NCBI RefSeq assembly: GCF_030519355.1
Contig: NZ_JAUMKC010000001.1
Coordinates: 62,001 to 126,000, forward strand
DNA length: 64,000 nt
Direction of reading: 5' to 3'
Source: Mucilaginibacter sp. L3T2-6
GTDB lineage: Bacteria > Bacteroidota > Bacteroidia > Sphingobacteriales > Sphingobacteriaceae
The position numbers and the translations under genes were made by a program. This document shows positions 53,426 to 63,432 of the stretch, in pieces. Position 1 is the first letter of the stretch. Each line of letters opens with the position of its first letter. Below the pieces are notes generated by a model. The model was not told the DNA's origin and did not search any database. It saw only the letters and a list, made by a program, of their open reading frames with translations.

Positions 53426-54388
53426 ATGCTCAGATTCGGCATCATTGGCTGCGGTCGTATTGCGCACCGCTTTATGCAGGGACTTAAAGCCGTCTCCGGC
53501 TGCGAGCTCGTTGCATTATGGTCGCGCCGTGCGGAATCTGTGATTGAATTTGCAGCGATACATGGGGGCAGCCCCTGTCAAACAATTGAAGAGCTATTAT
53601 CAAGCGACATCGATGTAGTTTACATCGCTACCCTTCCTGATAGTCATGAGCACTACTGCCACCTCGCCTTTACTGCCGGCAAGCATGTACTGTGCGAAAA
53701 ACCTGCTGCACTAAACCTTTCTTCATTAAACAGGATAATTGATGCTGCACAGGCAACCGGATTGCTGTTTATGGAGGCGATGAAGCCGCCATTTTTTCCT
53801 TTATATGTTAAGCTGAAAGAGTATCTTAAAACTGACCCGATAGGCCCGGTTGGATATGTTCGCGCGGGCTCTGCTGTGGCTGACTGTCCGCCAGGACATC
53901 CTAATTACAGCTATGAGCTGGCTGGCGGCGCCATTATGGGCATTGGGCCGTATGAGGCCTTTTTGGCGGTAGATTTTTTGGGTAAGGTAGCGGAGGTGCA
54001 AACCATGGGCCGCTTCGGGGAAACCGGTGTTGATATGTTCACCATGTTTCAAACGAGGCACGAAAACGGATACGCGCAATTATATACCGGCTTTGATTTA
54101 CATGGCAAGGGCGATGCGTTAATCTGCGGAACTGCCGGCCATGTTACCATCCACAAAAATTGGTGGAACCCACAGCGCGCCACTATCGATTACCTGGATG
54201 GGCGTATTGTTGAAATCGATGAACCTTTTGAGGCGGGCGGATTGAATTATGAGATAGCGCATTTCTGTGGGTTAATAAAGTCAGGCAAAAAAGAAAGCGA
54301 TATAATTACTTATGAAATGTCGAGGCAAATGATCAGTATGCTCGATGCGGCAAGAGCGGGGATTGGATTGAGATTTACAGGAGAGTAA
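53426..54388 (+). CDS. Gfo/Idh/MocA family oxidoreductase
   Basis: The 320-aa enzyme has the Rossmann GIIGCGRIAHRF start, the ATLPDSHEHYCHLAF segment and the catalytic-site EKP motif (LCEKPAALN). The second half is the alpha/beta substrate-binding domain (GGAIMGIGPYEAFLAVDFLG). These NAD(P)-dependent enzymes act on sugars or trans-1,2-dihydrodiols. The hydrophilic sequence suggests a cytoplasmic enzyme. Substrate unknown. Confidence 0.9.
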   Translation: MLRFGIIGCGRIAHRFMQGLKAVSGCELVALWSRRAESVIEFAAIHGGSPCQTIEELLSSDIDVVYIATLPDSHEHYCHLAFTAGKHVLCEKPAALNLSSLNRIIDAAQATGLLFMEAMKPPFFPLYVKLKEYLKTDPIGPVGYVRAGSAVADCPPGHPNYSYELAGGAIMGIGPYEAFLAVDFLGKVAEVQTMGRFGETGVDMFTMFQTRHENGYAQLYTGFDLHGKGDALICGTAGHVTIHKNWWNPQRATIDYLDGRIVEIDEPFEAGGLNYEIAHFCGLIKSGKKESDIITYEMSRQMISMLDAARAGIGLRFTGE

Positions 54389-54430
54389 ATTTATCCGGAT
54401 TCAGGAAGTTCGATTTCAAAATTAAAATTC

Positions 54431-54522
54431 TGTTATTGCGAGCGAGGAACGAGCGAAGCAACCTCATCGATTTTATGCATTGTAGCTGTGCGGGGAGATT
54501 GCTTCGTTCCTCGCAATGACAA
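54431..54522. repeat. REP-like intergenic palindrome, copy 2
   Basis: The left arm (54431-54466) and right arm (54494-54522) are reverse complements except for an 8-9-nt insert in the left arm. They share TGTCATTGCGAGGAACGAAGCAAT with the other copies. It lies between the convergent oxidoreductase and FtsX-permease genes. Confidence 0.85.
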
Positions 54523-54531
54523 TTTTCAGCC

Positions 54532-56913
54532 TCACTCTGAGCGAAGACTTTTCACCGGGTTAGCCAGCGCCGCCTTCACCGATTGAAAGCTCACCGTTGC
54601 CAAAGCAATAAGTAACGCCGATGCCCCCGATACAACAAACATCCACCACGATACCTGTATTCGATAGGCAAATCCCTGCAGCCAGCTGTGCATAGCTATC
54701 CAGGCGACGGGAGAGGCAATAAGTAATGAAATAAATACCAGCTTCACGAAATCTTTTGAAAGCAATGCCGCTATCCCTGCGGTAGATGCGCCCAAAACTT
54801 TGCGTACGCCAATTTCCTTTCTGCGCTGCGCCATGCTGAAGGCTGACAAGCCCAGCAAGCCAAGACAGGATATTAATATCGCCAAAACTGAAAAGCAGAC
54901 GAACAGGTTGCCGAACTGCTGCTGGGCGATAAACTGTTTGTTATAAGCCTCGTCCGCAAAAAAGTAAATCAGCGGCAAACCTGGCGCCAGTTGCTCCCAC
55001 CGTTTTTCAATTTCAGCAACGGTTTGCTGCATGTGGGCCGAAGTGATATCGAGCGTTAGGTCTGTAAAGAATGAAGTCCGTGCCCTGATGGCTAACGGCG
55101 CGACCACTTCCTGCGATGAATGATAATGAAAATCTTTCACCACGCCCACAATAGTTCCCTGGTCGTTTAACTGCTTGAATGATTTTCCGATAGCTTCGGC
55201 CGGCGTTTTATAATTCAGTTTAGCGAGCATGGCTTCGTTGATCAGCATTGCGTTGGAGTCTGAGGCCAATGGTTTGTTAAAGCCGCGACCCGCGATAACG
55301 CTGATGCCATACTGCTTAAGGAAATCGGTGTCTAAATAATACACGTCGCTTAAAAAGTCCTGGTATTCGTTGTTTGTATCCATAATGGCCGTCTGGAACT
55401 TATTGTTGGCGGTGCCGGGCACACCGGATGAATAAGAGATGCTGTTAACGCCCGGTATGCCGCCGAGCATTTGTTTCACGAGGCCGCGATGCTCCTGTAT
55501 GCGCTCGTCAAATTGGTAGTCTATCACCAGCCTGTGTGCTTTATTAAAACCCAGCTGCTGGTTCTGCATAAAGTCGAGCTGCTTGTAAACCACAATAGTA
55601 GAGATAATCAACACGGTAGAGATAGCGAACTGCGCTACCACCAGCGTTTTGCGCAGCGACGTACCGCCGGCGCCGGAAGCAAATTGTCCTTTAAGACTGC
55701 TGATGGGTTTAAAGCCTGACAGAAACAGGGCCGGGTAAATGCCCGAAATAAAGCCTACGGTTATCGCAATGCCCAGCATCCAGCCAATGTATTTTAAGTT
55801 GTTAAAAATACTGCCGGCGATAACTGTATTTGTTAACCTGTTAAACACCGGCAGCAGCACGACAGCTAATACCAGCGCTATCACAAATGACAGCAGACAA
55901 AGCAGCAGGGCATCGATAAAAAATTGTGCGATCAATTGTTTTTTGGACGCGCCAAGCACTTTCCGTACGCCGACCTCCCTTGCCCGTTTGAGCGAAAAGG
56001 CCGTAGTAAGATTAATGAAATTGAAGCAGGCAATAAAAAGTACAAACACTGCTACGATAGAAAATACATAAATATTATTGATGCTGCCGCTCTCCGAAGC
56101 CCCGGTGCGGTGCCCGCGCGGTTTGCCATACAGGTAAACTTTTTTTAGTGGCTCTATCGATAACACATATTTCACCGGCACATCGATGTTTGCTTTCACA
56201 AAAGCCGGAAACTTGGCGCTAAGCTTTGCCGGGTCGGTATTAGGCTTTAGCAGCAGGTAGGTATAAAAGCCAAAGCGTTTCCAGTTTTTGTTCCAGCTTG
56301 ATTGCGGATCGGTCAGGGTGCTCATGGAGAAGAGCATGTTCACGCGCAAATGCGAATTGTAAGGAATATCCTGCATAATACCCGTTACCGCCGCTTGCGT
56401 TTTGCCATTGATCATCATGGTTTTACCCAGCGGATCGGCATTGCCAAAGTAATGTTTTGCAGCGGTTTCTGTCAGCACAACGTTACGTGGTGCATCAAAT
56501 AAGTGACTGGCATCTCCGCGCAGCAACTTCCAGCTAAAAACCTTAAAAACAGTCGAATCCACATAAGCTACTTCCTCTTTGGCTGCATTGCCGGGCGTGC
56601 TCTGCAGGATCATATCATCCATAAATACCCTCGTGGCAATCTTTACCTCGGGAAAGGCAGATTGTATAGCGGCCGCCATTGGCCCGGGCGTACTCTCATA
56701 ATTAATGCCGGCAGGCGTATGCACATCAGTAACCAGCCGGTAAATGTTATCAGCCTGTGTATTATAGCTATCCCTGCTCATTTCAAACTGCACATACAGC
56801 AAAGCAAAAAAGCACACACAAATACCGGTGCTTAAACCGATGATATTGATTACCGAAAAGGCCTTATTATTTAAAAAATACTTGAACGAGGTTTTGAAGT
56901 AGTTTTTTAACAT
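54532..56913 (-). CDS. FtsX-like ABC transporter permease (MacB-type)
   Basis: The 793-aa permease (from ATG 56913, MLKNYFKTSFKYFLNNK) has two repeats of a MacB periplasmic core plus an FtsX domain. Membrane helices lie near the start (AFSVINIIGLSTGICVCFFALL), in the middle (about 285-430) and at the end (about 680-780). The recurring RAREVGVRKVLGA / RRKEIGVRKVLGA motif is visible in both halves. Such proteins move lipoproteins, peptides or antibiotics. No ATPase partner is adjacent. Confidence 0.9.
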   Translation of the reverse strand: MLKNYFKTSFKYFLNNKAFSVINIIGLSTGICVCFFALLYVQFEMSRDSYNTQADNIYRLVTDVHTPAGINYESTPGPMAAAIQSAFPEVKIATRVFMDDMILQSTPGNAAKEEVAYVDSTVFKVFSWKLLRGDASHLFDAPRNVVLTETAAKHYFGNADPLGKTMMINGKTQAAVTGIMQDIPYNSHLRVNMLFSMSTLTDPQSSWNKNWKRFGFYTYLLLKPNTDPAKLSAKFPAFVKANIDVPVKYVLSIEPLKKVYLYGKPRGHRTGASESGSINNIYVFSIVAVFVLFIACFNFINLTTAFSLKRAREVGVRKVLGASKKQLIAQFFIDALLLCLLSFVIALVLAVVLLPVFNRLTNTVIAGSIFNNLKYIGWMLGIAITVGFISGIYPALFLSGFKPISSLKGQFASGAGGTSLRKTLVVAQFAISTVLIISTIVVYKQLDFMQNQQLGFNKAHRLVIDYQFDERIQEHRGLVKQMLGGIPGVNSISYSSGVPGTANNKFQTAIMDTNNEYQDFLSDVYYLDTDFLKQYGISVIAGRGFNKPLASDSNAMLINEAMLAKLNYKTPAEAIGKSFKQLNDQGTIVGVVKDFHYHSSQEVVAPLAIRARTSFFTDLTLDITSAHMQQTVAEIEKRWEQLAPGLPLIYFFADEAYNKQFIAQQQFGNLFVCFSVLAILISCLGLLGLSAFSMAQRRKEIGVRKVLGASTAGIAALLSKDFVKLVFISLLIASPVAWIAMHSWLQGFAYRIQVSWWMFVVSGASALLIALATVSFQSVKAALANPVKSLRSE

Positions 56914-57006
56914 GGCGATGTGGTTGAGACGGTAAGATAGGGAAAATAAAGGGGAAAGGTAAAAGCTGAAAGGCAAAAGGCTTTTTAGTGCCACTTATCA
57001 AAAATC

Positions 57007-57102
57007 GCTGCCGCGGGTTTAGTCCTAAGGACGTAGCCCGCAGTCTGGAACGCTACAGCCATGTTATAACACGAGCCACGCTATCGCTAAACTCGTGGCA
57101 GC
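57007..57102. repeat. Intergenic inverted repeat with GCTGCCgCGgGTTTAG arms
   Basis: The left arm (57007-57022) and right arm (57087-57102) match at 14 of 16 positions. Each half holds its own internal hairpin (TCCTAAGGA on the left, CACGAG...CTCGTG on the right). It lies between the FtsX permease and nadE. It differs from both the word-built and the REP families. Confidence 0.65.
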
Positions 57103-57143
57103 AATTCGTAAATAAACGGTTTTGCTATGAACTATCAACCGCC

Positions 57144-58793
57144 CTACACCAAATACTTCCCAACTATCGGCATCCTTCTGCCCATACCGAAAGCTTTTGG
57201 CGACACCCTTAGTATCGGCGGGGTTTGGTAGCGTTTGTGTTCTGCCGTGTTTACCAGTTTAATTACCCGGCGCACGGTTGCTTCATCATAGCCCATTTTG
57301 ATAATTTCGGCCGATGAACGGCGCTCTTCGATGTAAACCTGCAATATTTTATCTAAAATATCATATTCAGGCAGCGAGTCGGTGTCTTTCTGGCCCGGAC
57401 GCAGTTCTGCTGAAGGTGGTTTAGTGATAGAGTTGAGTGGTATGATCTCCCGGTCTTTATTGATGTGCTTAGCCAGCTCGAATACCTGCGTTTTATACAC
57501 GTCGCCGATAACAGAAATTCCGCCGCACATATCGCCATAAAGCGTTCCATAGCCCACAGCTGCCTCGCTTTTGTTGGAGGTGTTGAGCAGGATATAGCCA
57601 AACTTATTACACATGGCCATTAGCAGCACTGCACGGCTTCGCGATTGTATATTTTCTTCTGCAATATTAAACGGCAAGCCTTCAAACTGTGGTTTTAAAG
57701 TCGCCTCAAATGCATCAGTAATGTTAGCTATCGGCACAACCTGGCTCATGCAGCCCAGGTTGTCAACCAAATCCTGTGCGTCTTTAATGGAGTGGTCGCT
57801 CGAAAAATGGGAAGGAAGCAATACCGCCATTACATTCTTAGGTCCCAGCGCTTCGGCTGCGAGGGCGCATACCACGGCGGAATCAATACCGCCGGACAAG
57901 CCCAACGTTGCCTGTTTAAAGCCGGATTTATGAAAGTAATCACGAATACCTAACACCAGCCCCTGGTGTATCTGCTCGATGTCGCTGTCGCGCTGTGGCT
58001 TCATGGTGGTTGGGTGTTCAAAGCTGATGTCGCTCTTGTCGCCCAGCGTATAATAGGCCAGGCTTTCTTCAAAATACGGCATTTCATCAATCAGCCTGCC
58101 TGTGCCTTCAAAAACCAGCGAACCGCCGTCGAATATCAGCTCGGTTTGTGCGCCGACATGATTTACATACAGCAGCGGCAATTGATAACGTTTTGCATTA
58201 TCGCTTAATATTGCTATACGTTCCTCGTCGTGGTTATAAGCGAATGGCGATGCCGCTATATTGATCATCACATCCGGCTGCTGCTGTATCAATATATCCA
58301 TCGGCCGGGTAACATACAGCGGGTTTTCTATGGTATTCCACAAGTCTTCGCAAATGGTAAGCGCAATACGATGTCCTTTAAACTCGATGCATCTAAACTC
58401 GGTAGCCGGTTCAAAATAACGGTATTCATCAAAAATGTCATAGTTGGGCAGCAGCGCTTTGTTAACTATAGCCTTTACCTTTCCGTCCTCGATAAAATAA
58501 GCCGAATTATTTAAATCTTTTCCTTCGGGCCGGTGGTTTGGCGTAGGCAGGCCGATTATGCAGGCTATGCCCAGGCACTCTTTTGCTATTATTTGCGCTG
58601 CAGATTCGCAGAGGTCGATAAATTCTTTAAACTCTAAAAAATCGCGCGATGGATAGCCACAAACGCATAACTCGGCAAATACTACAAGGTCAGCGCCTTC
58701 GTTACGGGCTTTTTTAATGTTGTCGATGATTTTAGCCGTGTTTGATTCAAAGTTGCCGACGTGATAATTAAGCTGTGCTAACGCTATTTTCAT
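57144..58793 (-). CDS. nadE: Glutamine-dependent NAD+ synthase
   Basis: The 549-aa enzyme makes NAD from deamido-NAD, with glutamine as nitrogen donor. The N-terminal nitrilase-type amidase has the triad Glu41 (FAELCVCGYP), Lys112 (KALLPNYD) and Cys148 (LTICEDLWN). The C-terminal synthase has the ATP-binding LGLSGGIDSAV loop (SGG at 300-302). It diverges from gldB across 97 bp (58794-58890), an arrangement that fits other Bacteroidota. Confidence 0.95.
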   Translation of the reverse strand: MKIALAQLNYHVGNFESNTAKIIDNIKKARNEGADLVVFAELCVCGYPSRDFLEFKEFIDLCESAAQIIAKECLGIACIIGLPTPNHRPEGKDLNNSAYFIEDGKVKAIVNKALLPNYDIFDEYRYFEPATEFRCIEFKGHRIALTICEDLWNTIENPLYVTRPMDILIQQQPDVMINIAASPFAYNHDEERIAILSDNAKRYQLPLLYVNHVGAQTELIFDGGSLVFEGTGRLIDEMPYFEESLAYYTLGDKSDISFEHPTTMKPQRDSDIEQIHQGLVLGIRDYFHKSGFKQATLGLSGGIDSAVVCALAAEALGPKNVMAVLLPSHFSSDHSIKDAQDLVDNLGCMSQVVPIANITDAFEATLKPQFEGLPFNIAEENIQSRSRAVLLMAMCNKFGYILLNTSNKSEAAVGYGTLYGDMCGGISVIGDVYKTQVFELAKHINKDREIIPLNSITKPPSAELRPGQKDTDSLPEYDILDKILQVYIEERRSSAEIIKMGYDEATVRRVIKLVNTAEHKRYQTPPILRVSPKAFGMGRRMPIVGKYLV

Positions 58794-58867
58794 TTAAATT
58801 GAGTGCTGGTGAGATAGATAACAAACGGTTAATTGCCGCTGTTTGCATATTAAATGCAAATAAAAAT

Positions 58868-58875
58868 TATTTTTG
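58868..58875 (+). promoter_or_regulatory. Bacteroidota -7 box TATTTTTG for gldB
   Basis: The box lies 15 nt before the ATG at 58891 and overlaps the in-frame TTG at 58873, ruling out that start. A TTTG at 58842-58845 could be the -33 element (22-nt gap). Confidence 0.55.
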
Positions 58876-58890
58876 CCCAAAGCACAAACA

Positions 58891-59934
58891 ATGACCGTTT
58901 TAAACTCCAAAAAGCATCTTTATTTATTTTTTTTACTTATCGCTGTCATTAGTGCGTGTAAAAGCAATAAAAAAGCCGATGTGAGCAATATCCACGTCGA
59001 CGTTAAAATAGAACGCTTCGACCAGGAGTTCGACGAGTTGCGGATTAAGCCGATGGCGACACAAGTAGCTTACCTTCAGCATAAATACGGCATCTTTTAC
59101 AACGACTTTATAGGTTTGATGCTGCAGGACCGGAATATCAACCTGCGTGATACGGGTTATTTTAAATTATTACGGCAGGTGTTTGCCAACCAGGCCTATA
59201 ACGACTTAAAACACGATGTGGATTCAGTTTTCAAGGATGGGCTCGATAAACAAAATGATGAATTAACTGATGCCTTTCGCCGCATTAAATATTATTTCCC
59301 CAAAAAGCAGCTGCCAAAAGTTTACAGCTATTATTCCGGCTTTGAGGCGCAAACGGTTATCGGAAACGGCTATGCAGGCATAGGCCTGGATTTGTTTTTA
59401 GGCGCTAACTCGCGGTTTTACCCTGCACTTACTAATGCCTATCCGCATTATTTGTCGCGTTTTTTTAATAAGGAAAACATAACACCGAGAGTTGTTGAGG
59501 GTATTGCCCGCGAGGATATGTTTCCGGAGCCGGATAGCAATAAAAGCTTATTGTCAAAAATGATCTATAACGGCAAGATCATGTACTTTATGGACCAGGT
59601 GCTGCCCGATGTTGGCGATACTACCAAAATAAGGTATACAGGTGCGCAGCTGCAATGGTGCGAGCAATATAAGGATAAGATATGGGCGTTTATTTTGGAT
59701 GAAAACCTGCTGTACGAAAGCGATTACCAGAAGATTCAAAAATATGTGAGCGAAGCGCCTTTTACACCCGGCTTGGGCGAAAAAAATGAGTCGGCGCCAA
59801 AGCTTGGAATATGGACAGGGTGGCAAATTGTACGGCAGTATATGGAAAAACACCCCAAAGTTACCCTTGCTGAGCTAATGGCCGACCCTGATGCCCAAAA
59901 AATATTAAACGAATCGAAGTACAGAGGAAAGTAG
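58891..59934 (+). CDS. gldB: Gliding motility lipoprotein GldB
   Basis: GldB is an outer-membrane or periplasmic lipoprotein required for gliding and type IX secretion in Flavobacterium. From ATG 58891 the protein is 347 aa with lipobox ISAC (Cys23). Family segments are IERFDQEFDEL, LQHKYGIFYNDFIGLML, GNGYAGIGLDLFLGA and YPHYLSRFFNKENITPRVVEGIAREDMFP. gldC, its usual neighbour, is not downstream. Confidence 0.93.
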   Translation: MTVLNSKKHLYLFFLLIAVISACKSNKKADVSNIHVDVKIERFDQEFDELRIKPMATQVAYLQHKYGIFYNDFIGLMLQDRNINLRDTGYFKLLRQVFANQAYNDLKHDVDSVFKDGLDKQNDELTDAFRRIKYYFPKKQLPKVYSYYSGFEAQTVIGNGYAGIGLDLFLGANSRFYPALTNAYPHYLSRFFNKENITPRVVEGIAREDMFPEPDSNKSLLSKMIYNGKIMYFMDQVLPDVGDTTKIRYTGAQLQWCEQYKDKIWAFILDENLLYESDYQKIQKYVSEAPFTPGLGEKNESAPKLGIWTGWQIVRQYMEKHPKVTLAELMADPDAQKILNESKYRGK

Positions 59935-59982
59935 AATAAGTTGGCGGTATTGAGTTGGCAGCTGGCAGTCAGGATGATTTCC

Positions 59983-60076
59983 AAATTTGCGAGCGAAGAA
60001 GGGCAACATTGCCACTGTGTACCACAAACGTGCATTGCGACGAGGTTGCTTCGTCGTACCTCCTCGCAATGACAAT
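59983..60076. repeat. REP-like intergenic palindrome, copy 3
   Basis: The right arm (60032-60076) has the GAAGCAA / GTCATTGCGAGGAGG core of copies 1 and 2. The left arm (from about 59983) is degenerate. The upstream 59940-59970 repeats TTGGCGG, TTGGCAG and TGGCAGT. Confidence 0.6.
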
Positions 60077-60095
60077 GTTTATTGCTTTTTGAAAC

Positions 60096-60281
60096 TTACT
60101 TTAATATCGCAAACACTGACTTCAGCGCGATCAATACGCCGATGATCAGGATAATATTAGAAACTGCATTGTTCCAGGGGAATTCAGCAAAACGCAGGTA
60201 TACGCCAAGCAGGCCTATTGCAATTGCAACTACCATTAATTTATAGTGACCTTCTGCGTTAGCGTTTTCTGTAGAGTTCAT
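60096..60281 (-). CDS. Small two-helix membrane protein
   Basis: The protein is 61 aa from ATG 60281. It has a hydrophilic start (MNSTENANAEGHYK) and two hydrophobic helices (about 17-32 and 40-57). The TTG at 60308 overlaps a TATATTTG box, so the later ATG is preferred. No family is recognised. Confidence 0.6.
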   Translation of the reverse strand: MNSTENANAEGHYKLMVVAIAIGLLGVYLRFAEFPWNNAVSNIILIIGVLIALKSVFAILK

Positions 60282-60305
60282 TCGATTTATGTTTAATATT
60301 TGCCG

Positions 60306-60313
60306 CAAATATA
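60306..60313 (-). promoter_or_regulatory. Bacteroidota -7 box TATATTTG
   Basis: An exact match 24 nt before the ATG at 60281 of the small membrane protein. Confidence 0.5.
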
Positions 60314-60501
60314 ATCGCTTTGGCTAAAAAAAAGCGAACTCAATTTGTTATTTATTTAAACCGGCTAAATATATTTTGCAATGCCGGGTTTATGTCGGCG
60401 GCTTATAACGGAGGAGGTATAAGACTATTCCGATAAGCGCATTGAATAAGTTCCGTACATCCTTAACCTTTCGCCTTTTACCTTTTACCTTCGGCTTTCA
60501 C

Positions 60502-63243
60502 TTAAAAGGCTTCCCTGGCCTTTTTGATCACCTTTTCCAGATCGATACCTTTACCCAGCACACCTTTAAACAAATCGCCGGTTTCTTTAAGGCGGTCGAT
60601 GGAATTAAAAATAGTAAAATCCTTCATCGTTAACCCGGGCTTTACTTCATCCCACGATAGCGGCATTGATACAGTAGCCCCTGGCTTTGGCCGCAACGAG
60701 TAAGGGCCGGCAATAGTCGCTCCCGGCCGGTTTTGCAGAAAGTCAAGGTACATTTTGCCTTTGCGGTTGGCTACCATACGTTCCAGGCTTGTATAGCCGG
60801 GTATTTGTTTATGAACTATGTTTACAATGATCCGTGCAAACATCTGCGATTGGTCGTAATCGTACTTTGCGCCTAACGGTATATATATATGCATACCTGT
60901 TGATCCGGATGTTTTACAATACGAAGGCACATCCAGGGTATCCAGCACGGTTCTCACGGCCTGCGCTGCCTCAATAACCTGGTCGAAGGTGTTTTTATCA
61001 GGGTCAAGGTCAATAACGCAATAGTCCGGGTTATCCGGAGATTGTATGCGGCTGAACCACGGGTTCATTTCGATGCAACCTAACGATGCCATCCAGAGCA
61101 GTACGGCCTCATCGCTGCCTACCAGGTATTCTTTTTCTTCGCCTTCGCTTGTTGTGTAAGGGAAGGTTTTGGTTATCCAGTCTGGCGCTTTGCCTTTTAC
61201 ATCTTTCTGGTAAAAGCTTGGCCCGTGTATGCCATTCGGGAACCGGTTGAGCGACATCGGCCTGTCCTTTAAATACGGGAGAATATATTCAGCCACCTGG
61301 TAATAGTAGTTGAACATATCGCGCTTGGTTACGCCGTCTTCCGGCCAATAAACTTTGCTCAGGTGAGTAAACTTCAAATCATGGCCGCATATTTTACGTA
61401 CCTGCGTTTCATCGGTTGGGTTTAGCAGGGTTTTGCGCGATTTGTCTTTTGGCGGCTTGATAGCGCTGTTGTGCGTTTTTTTTGCTGGTGGCGAAGAATG
61501 CTCATCTGCTTCCTCAACGGTTTCGGTAGTATCTTTCGGCGTTTCCAAAATTACCTCCTTTGCTTTTTTGTCATTTCGCATACCTTTAAACGATGCCTGC
61601 CGGAAAACACCATCACCGGTTATCTCTGCAAAGGCGACTTCGCCTACCAATTCGGGCTTAAGCCAGGTCGGTTTAGCGCCTAATCTTTTCGGCCGGAAAC
61701 GGGATGGTTTATCTACATCCGGCTCCACGTCAAAAGGGCTTTTATCGGTAATAAGCGGCTTGAACCGGGCCATCATCTCTTTTTGCATCTTGTCATTAAA
61801 GCCCGTACCTACTTTACCTACGTAACGCAGTACGCCGTTATCATATACGCCCATTGCGAGCGCACTGAAAGGCTTGCTTGTCCCTTCGTTTTTAGTGAAG
61901 CCGGCAATAACAACCTCCTGCCGCCTGTGAACCTTAATTTTCAGCCACTCGCGTGAGCGGAGGTCAGAAGTGTAGGCGCTGGTGGCTTTTTTAGCGATAA
62001 TACCTTCAAGACCAATCTTTTCAGCTGCCTTAAAAAATTCGATGCCGTTTGCTTCGAATACCTTACTCTGGCGAAGACTGTCATTATCAGTCGGCAACAC
62101 CTCTTTTAAGATCGAGACCCTGTCTCGCAGGGGCAGTCCTGTCAGGTTTTTACCTTCGTACCAAAGGATATCGAAAACGTAATACACCAAATGACCGTCA
62201 GCCTCGCTGCGCCAGTTTTGCAACGCCCCGAAATCGGAAATGCCCTTATCATTCAATACCAGTATTTCGCCGTCAATAACAGCATTTACTTTCCAGTTCT
62301 CCAGTAACCCTATTATTGGGTAATATTTGCTGAAAGACAGATTGTTGCGTGATACAAGCTCAATATCGCCTTTATTAATAAAGGCCAGTGCCCGGTAACC
62401 GTCCCATTTCACTTCGTACAGCCACTCAGGATCGTCGAAAGGTTCATCTACCAGGGTCGCCTTCATGGGTTTGATGTTCCTGGGCATCGGGCTTTTCGGT
62501 GCTAACTTAATAAGCGCCGTAACATCGGCCCCACCCGTATCCTCCACCGGAACATCGGGGTCGCTACCCACCACTTCCTCAGCCGCCGCCGGGCTTTTTT
62601 TTTTCGTTTTTGCCTTTTCTTCTTTTATATCTTCCGCGTGACCGTTCTGCCATACCTTATCACCGGTTTTTTCCATATCGGCTATGGTTTTGCCTGAGAT
62701 TACTGATTTGTCAAGTTGGGTGATATCTTTTGCGGAAGCGTAGTCGTCTTTATGTTTAATCAGCAGCCATGCATTATCTCCCATGCCGTGGGTTTTTACC
62801 ATGGCGTATTCGCCGTGCAGTTTTTCGCCGTGCAGCCTTATTTTAAGGTCGCCTGATTTTAGTTGCCTTAGCAATATCTTTTCCTGTTCCTTTTTGCCTT
62901 TTACTTCCTCAATGGGCTCATAGGTGCCTTCATCCCACACAATCACTGTTCCGCCCCCGTACTCTCCTTCCGGAATGATTCCTTCAAACTTTCGGTAATC
63001 ATAGGGATGATCTTCCACCATCATGGCAAGGCGTTTCGTCTTCGGATCGGTTGATGGACCTTTCGGAACCGCCCAGCTCTTCAGTACGCCGTCCATTTCC
63101 AGCCTGAAGTCGTAATGCAAATGCGAGGCATCGTGCTTTTGCACTACAAAAGTCAGCTTGTCCTTGTCCTTGCTTTTGCCGGCCTTTGGCTCAGCAGTTT
63201 TGGTGAAGTCGCGCTTCTCTTTATATTTCTCCAGGCTGCTCAT
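60502..63243 (-). CDS. ligD: ATP-dependent DNA ligase LigD (PE-LIG-POL)
   Basis: The 913-aa protein joins three activities for non-homologous end joining. The N-terminal 3'-phosphoesterase (about 28-165) has QKHDASHLHYDFRLEMDGV. The ligase (about 255-560) has the adenylated Lys279 in EVKWDGYRA. The C-terminal primase-type polymerase (about 620-900) has DLDPD and the SGSTGMHIYIPLG segment. This order is known from Bacteroidota. A Ku gene is not in the window. It is 12 bp downstream of the DUF3606 gene, suggesting an operon. Confidence 0.95.
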   Translation of the reverse strand: MSSLEKYKEKRDFTKTAEPKAGKSKDKDKLTFVVQKHDASHLHYDFRLEMDGVLKSWAVPKGPSTDPKTKRLAMMVEDHPYDYRKFEGIIPEGEYGGGTVIVWDEGTYEPIEEVKGKKEQEKILLRQLKSGDLKIRLHGEKLHGEYAMVKTHGMGDNAWLLIKHKDDYASAKDITQLDKSVISGKTIADMEKTGDKVWQNGHAEDIKEEKAKTKKKSPAAAEEVVGSDPDVPVEDTGGADVTALIKLAPKSPMPRNIKPMKATLVDEPFDDPEWLYEVKWDGYRALAFINKGDIELVSRNNLSFSKYYPIIGLLENWKVNAVIDGEILVLNDKGISDFGALQNWRSEADGHLVYYVFDILWYEGKNLTGLPLRDRVSILKEVLPTDNDSLRQSKVFEANGIEFFKAAEKIGLEGIIAKKATSAYTSDLRSREWLKIKVHRRQEVVIAGFTKNEGTSKPFSALAMGVYDNGVLRYVGKVGTGFNDKMQKEMMARFKPLITDKSPFDVEPDVDKPSRFRPKRLGAKPTWLKPELVGEVAFAEITGDGVFRQASFKGMRNDKKAKEVILETPKDTTETVEEADEHSSPPAKKTHNSAIKPPKDKSRKTLLNPTDETQVRKICGHDLKFTHLSKVYWPEDGVTKRDMFNYYYQVAEYILPYLKDRPMSLNRFPNGIHGPSFYQKDVKGKAPDWITKTFPYTTSEGEEKEYLVGSDEAVLLWMASLGCIEMNPWFSRIQSPDNPDYCVIDLDPDKNTFDQVIEAAQAVRTVLDTLDVPSYCKTSGSTGMHIYIPLGAKYDYDQSQMFARIIVNIVHKQIPGYTSLERMVANRKGKMYLDFLQNRPGATIAGPYSLRPKPGATVSMPLSWDEVKPGLTMKDFTIFNSIDRLKETGDLFKGVLGKGIDLEKVIKKAREAF

Positions 63244-63255
63244 GGCGGTATTAAT

Positions 63256-63432
63256 TTACTTCTTTTTCAAATAATCCCCAACCGCTTTCGCCGATGTGCC
63301 TGCCGCTTTAACCGCTGCTTTTAGTTCGTCGCCGGTTACGTTAAACTTTTTCGACCAGTATTGCAGCTCGTAATCCTCGTTTACGTTTATCCTGTCCCTG
63401 TCAGGGCTTCCGGTTTTTGATTTGTTGTCCAT
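63256..63432 (-). CDS. DUF3606 domain-containing small protein
   Basis: The 58-aa protein fits DUF3606: KTGSPDRDRINVNEDYELQYWSKKF, then VTGDELKAAVKAAGTSAKAVGDYL. Such genes often accompany ligase or stress genes; the function is unknown. It lies directly before ligD on the same strand. The frame was read by hand from the sequence. Confidence 0.85.
   Translation of the reverse strand: MDNKSKTGSPDRDRINVNEDYELQYWSKKFNVTGDELKAAVKAAGTSAKAVGDYLKKK

Noticed and set aside
60442..60633. 63-aa plus-strand frame at the ligD end
   Set aside because: Its N-terminal part is a CCTTTxxCCTTT word repeat, and the rest is antisense to ligD.
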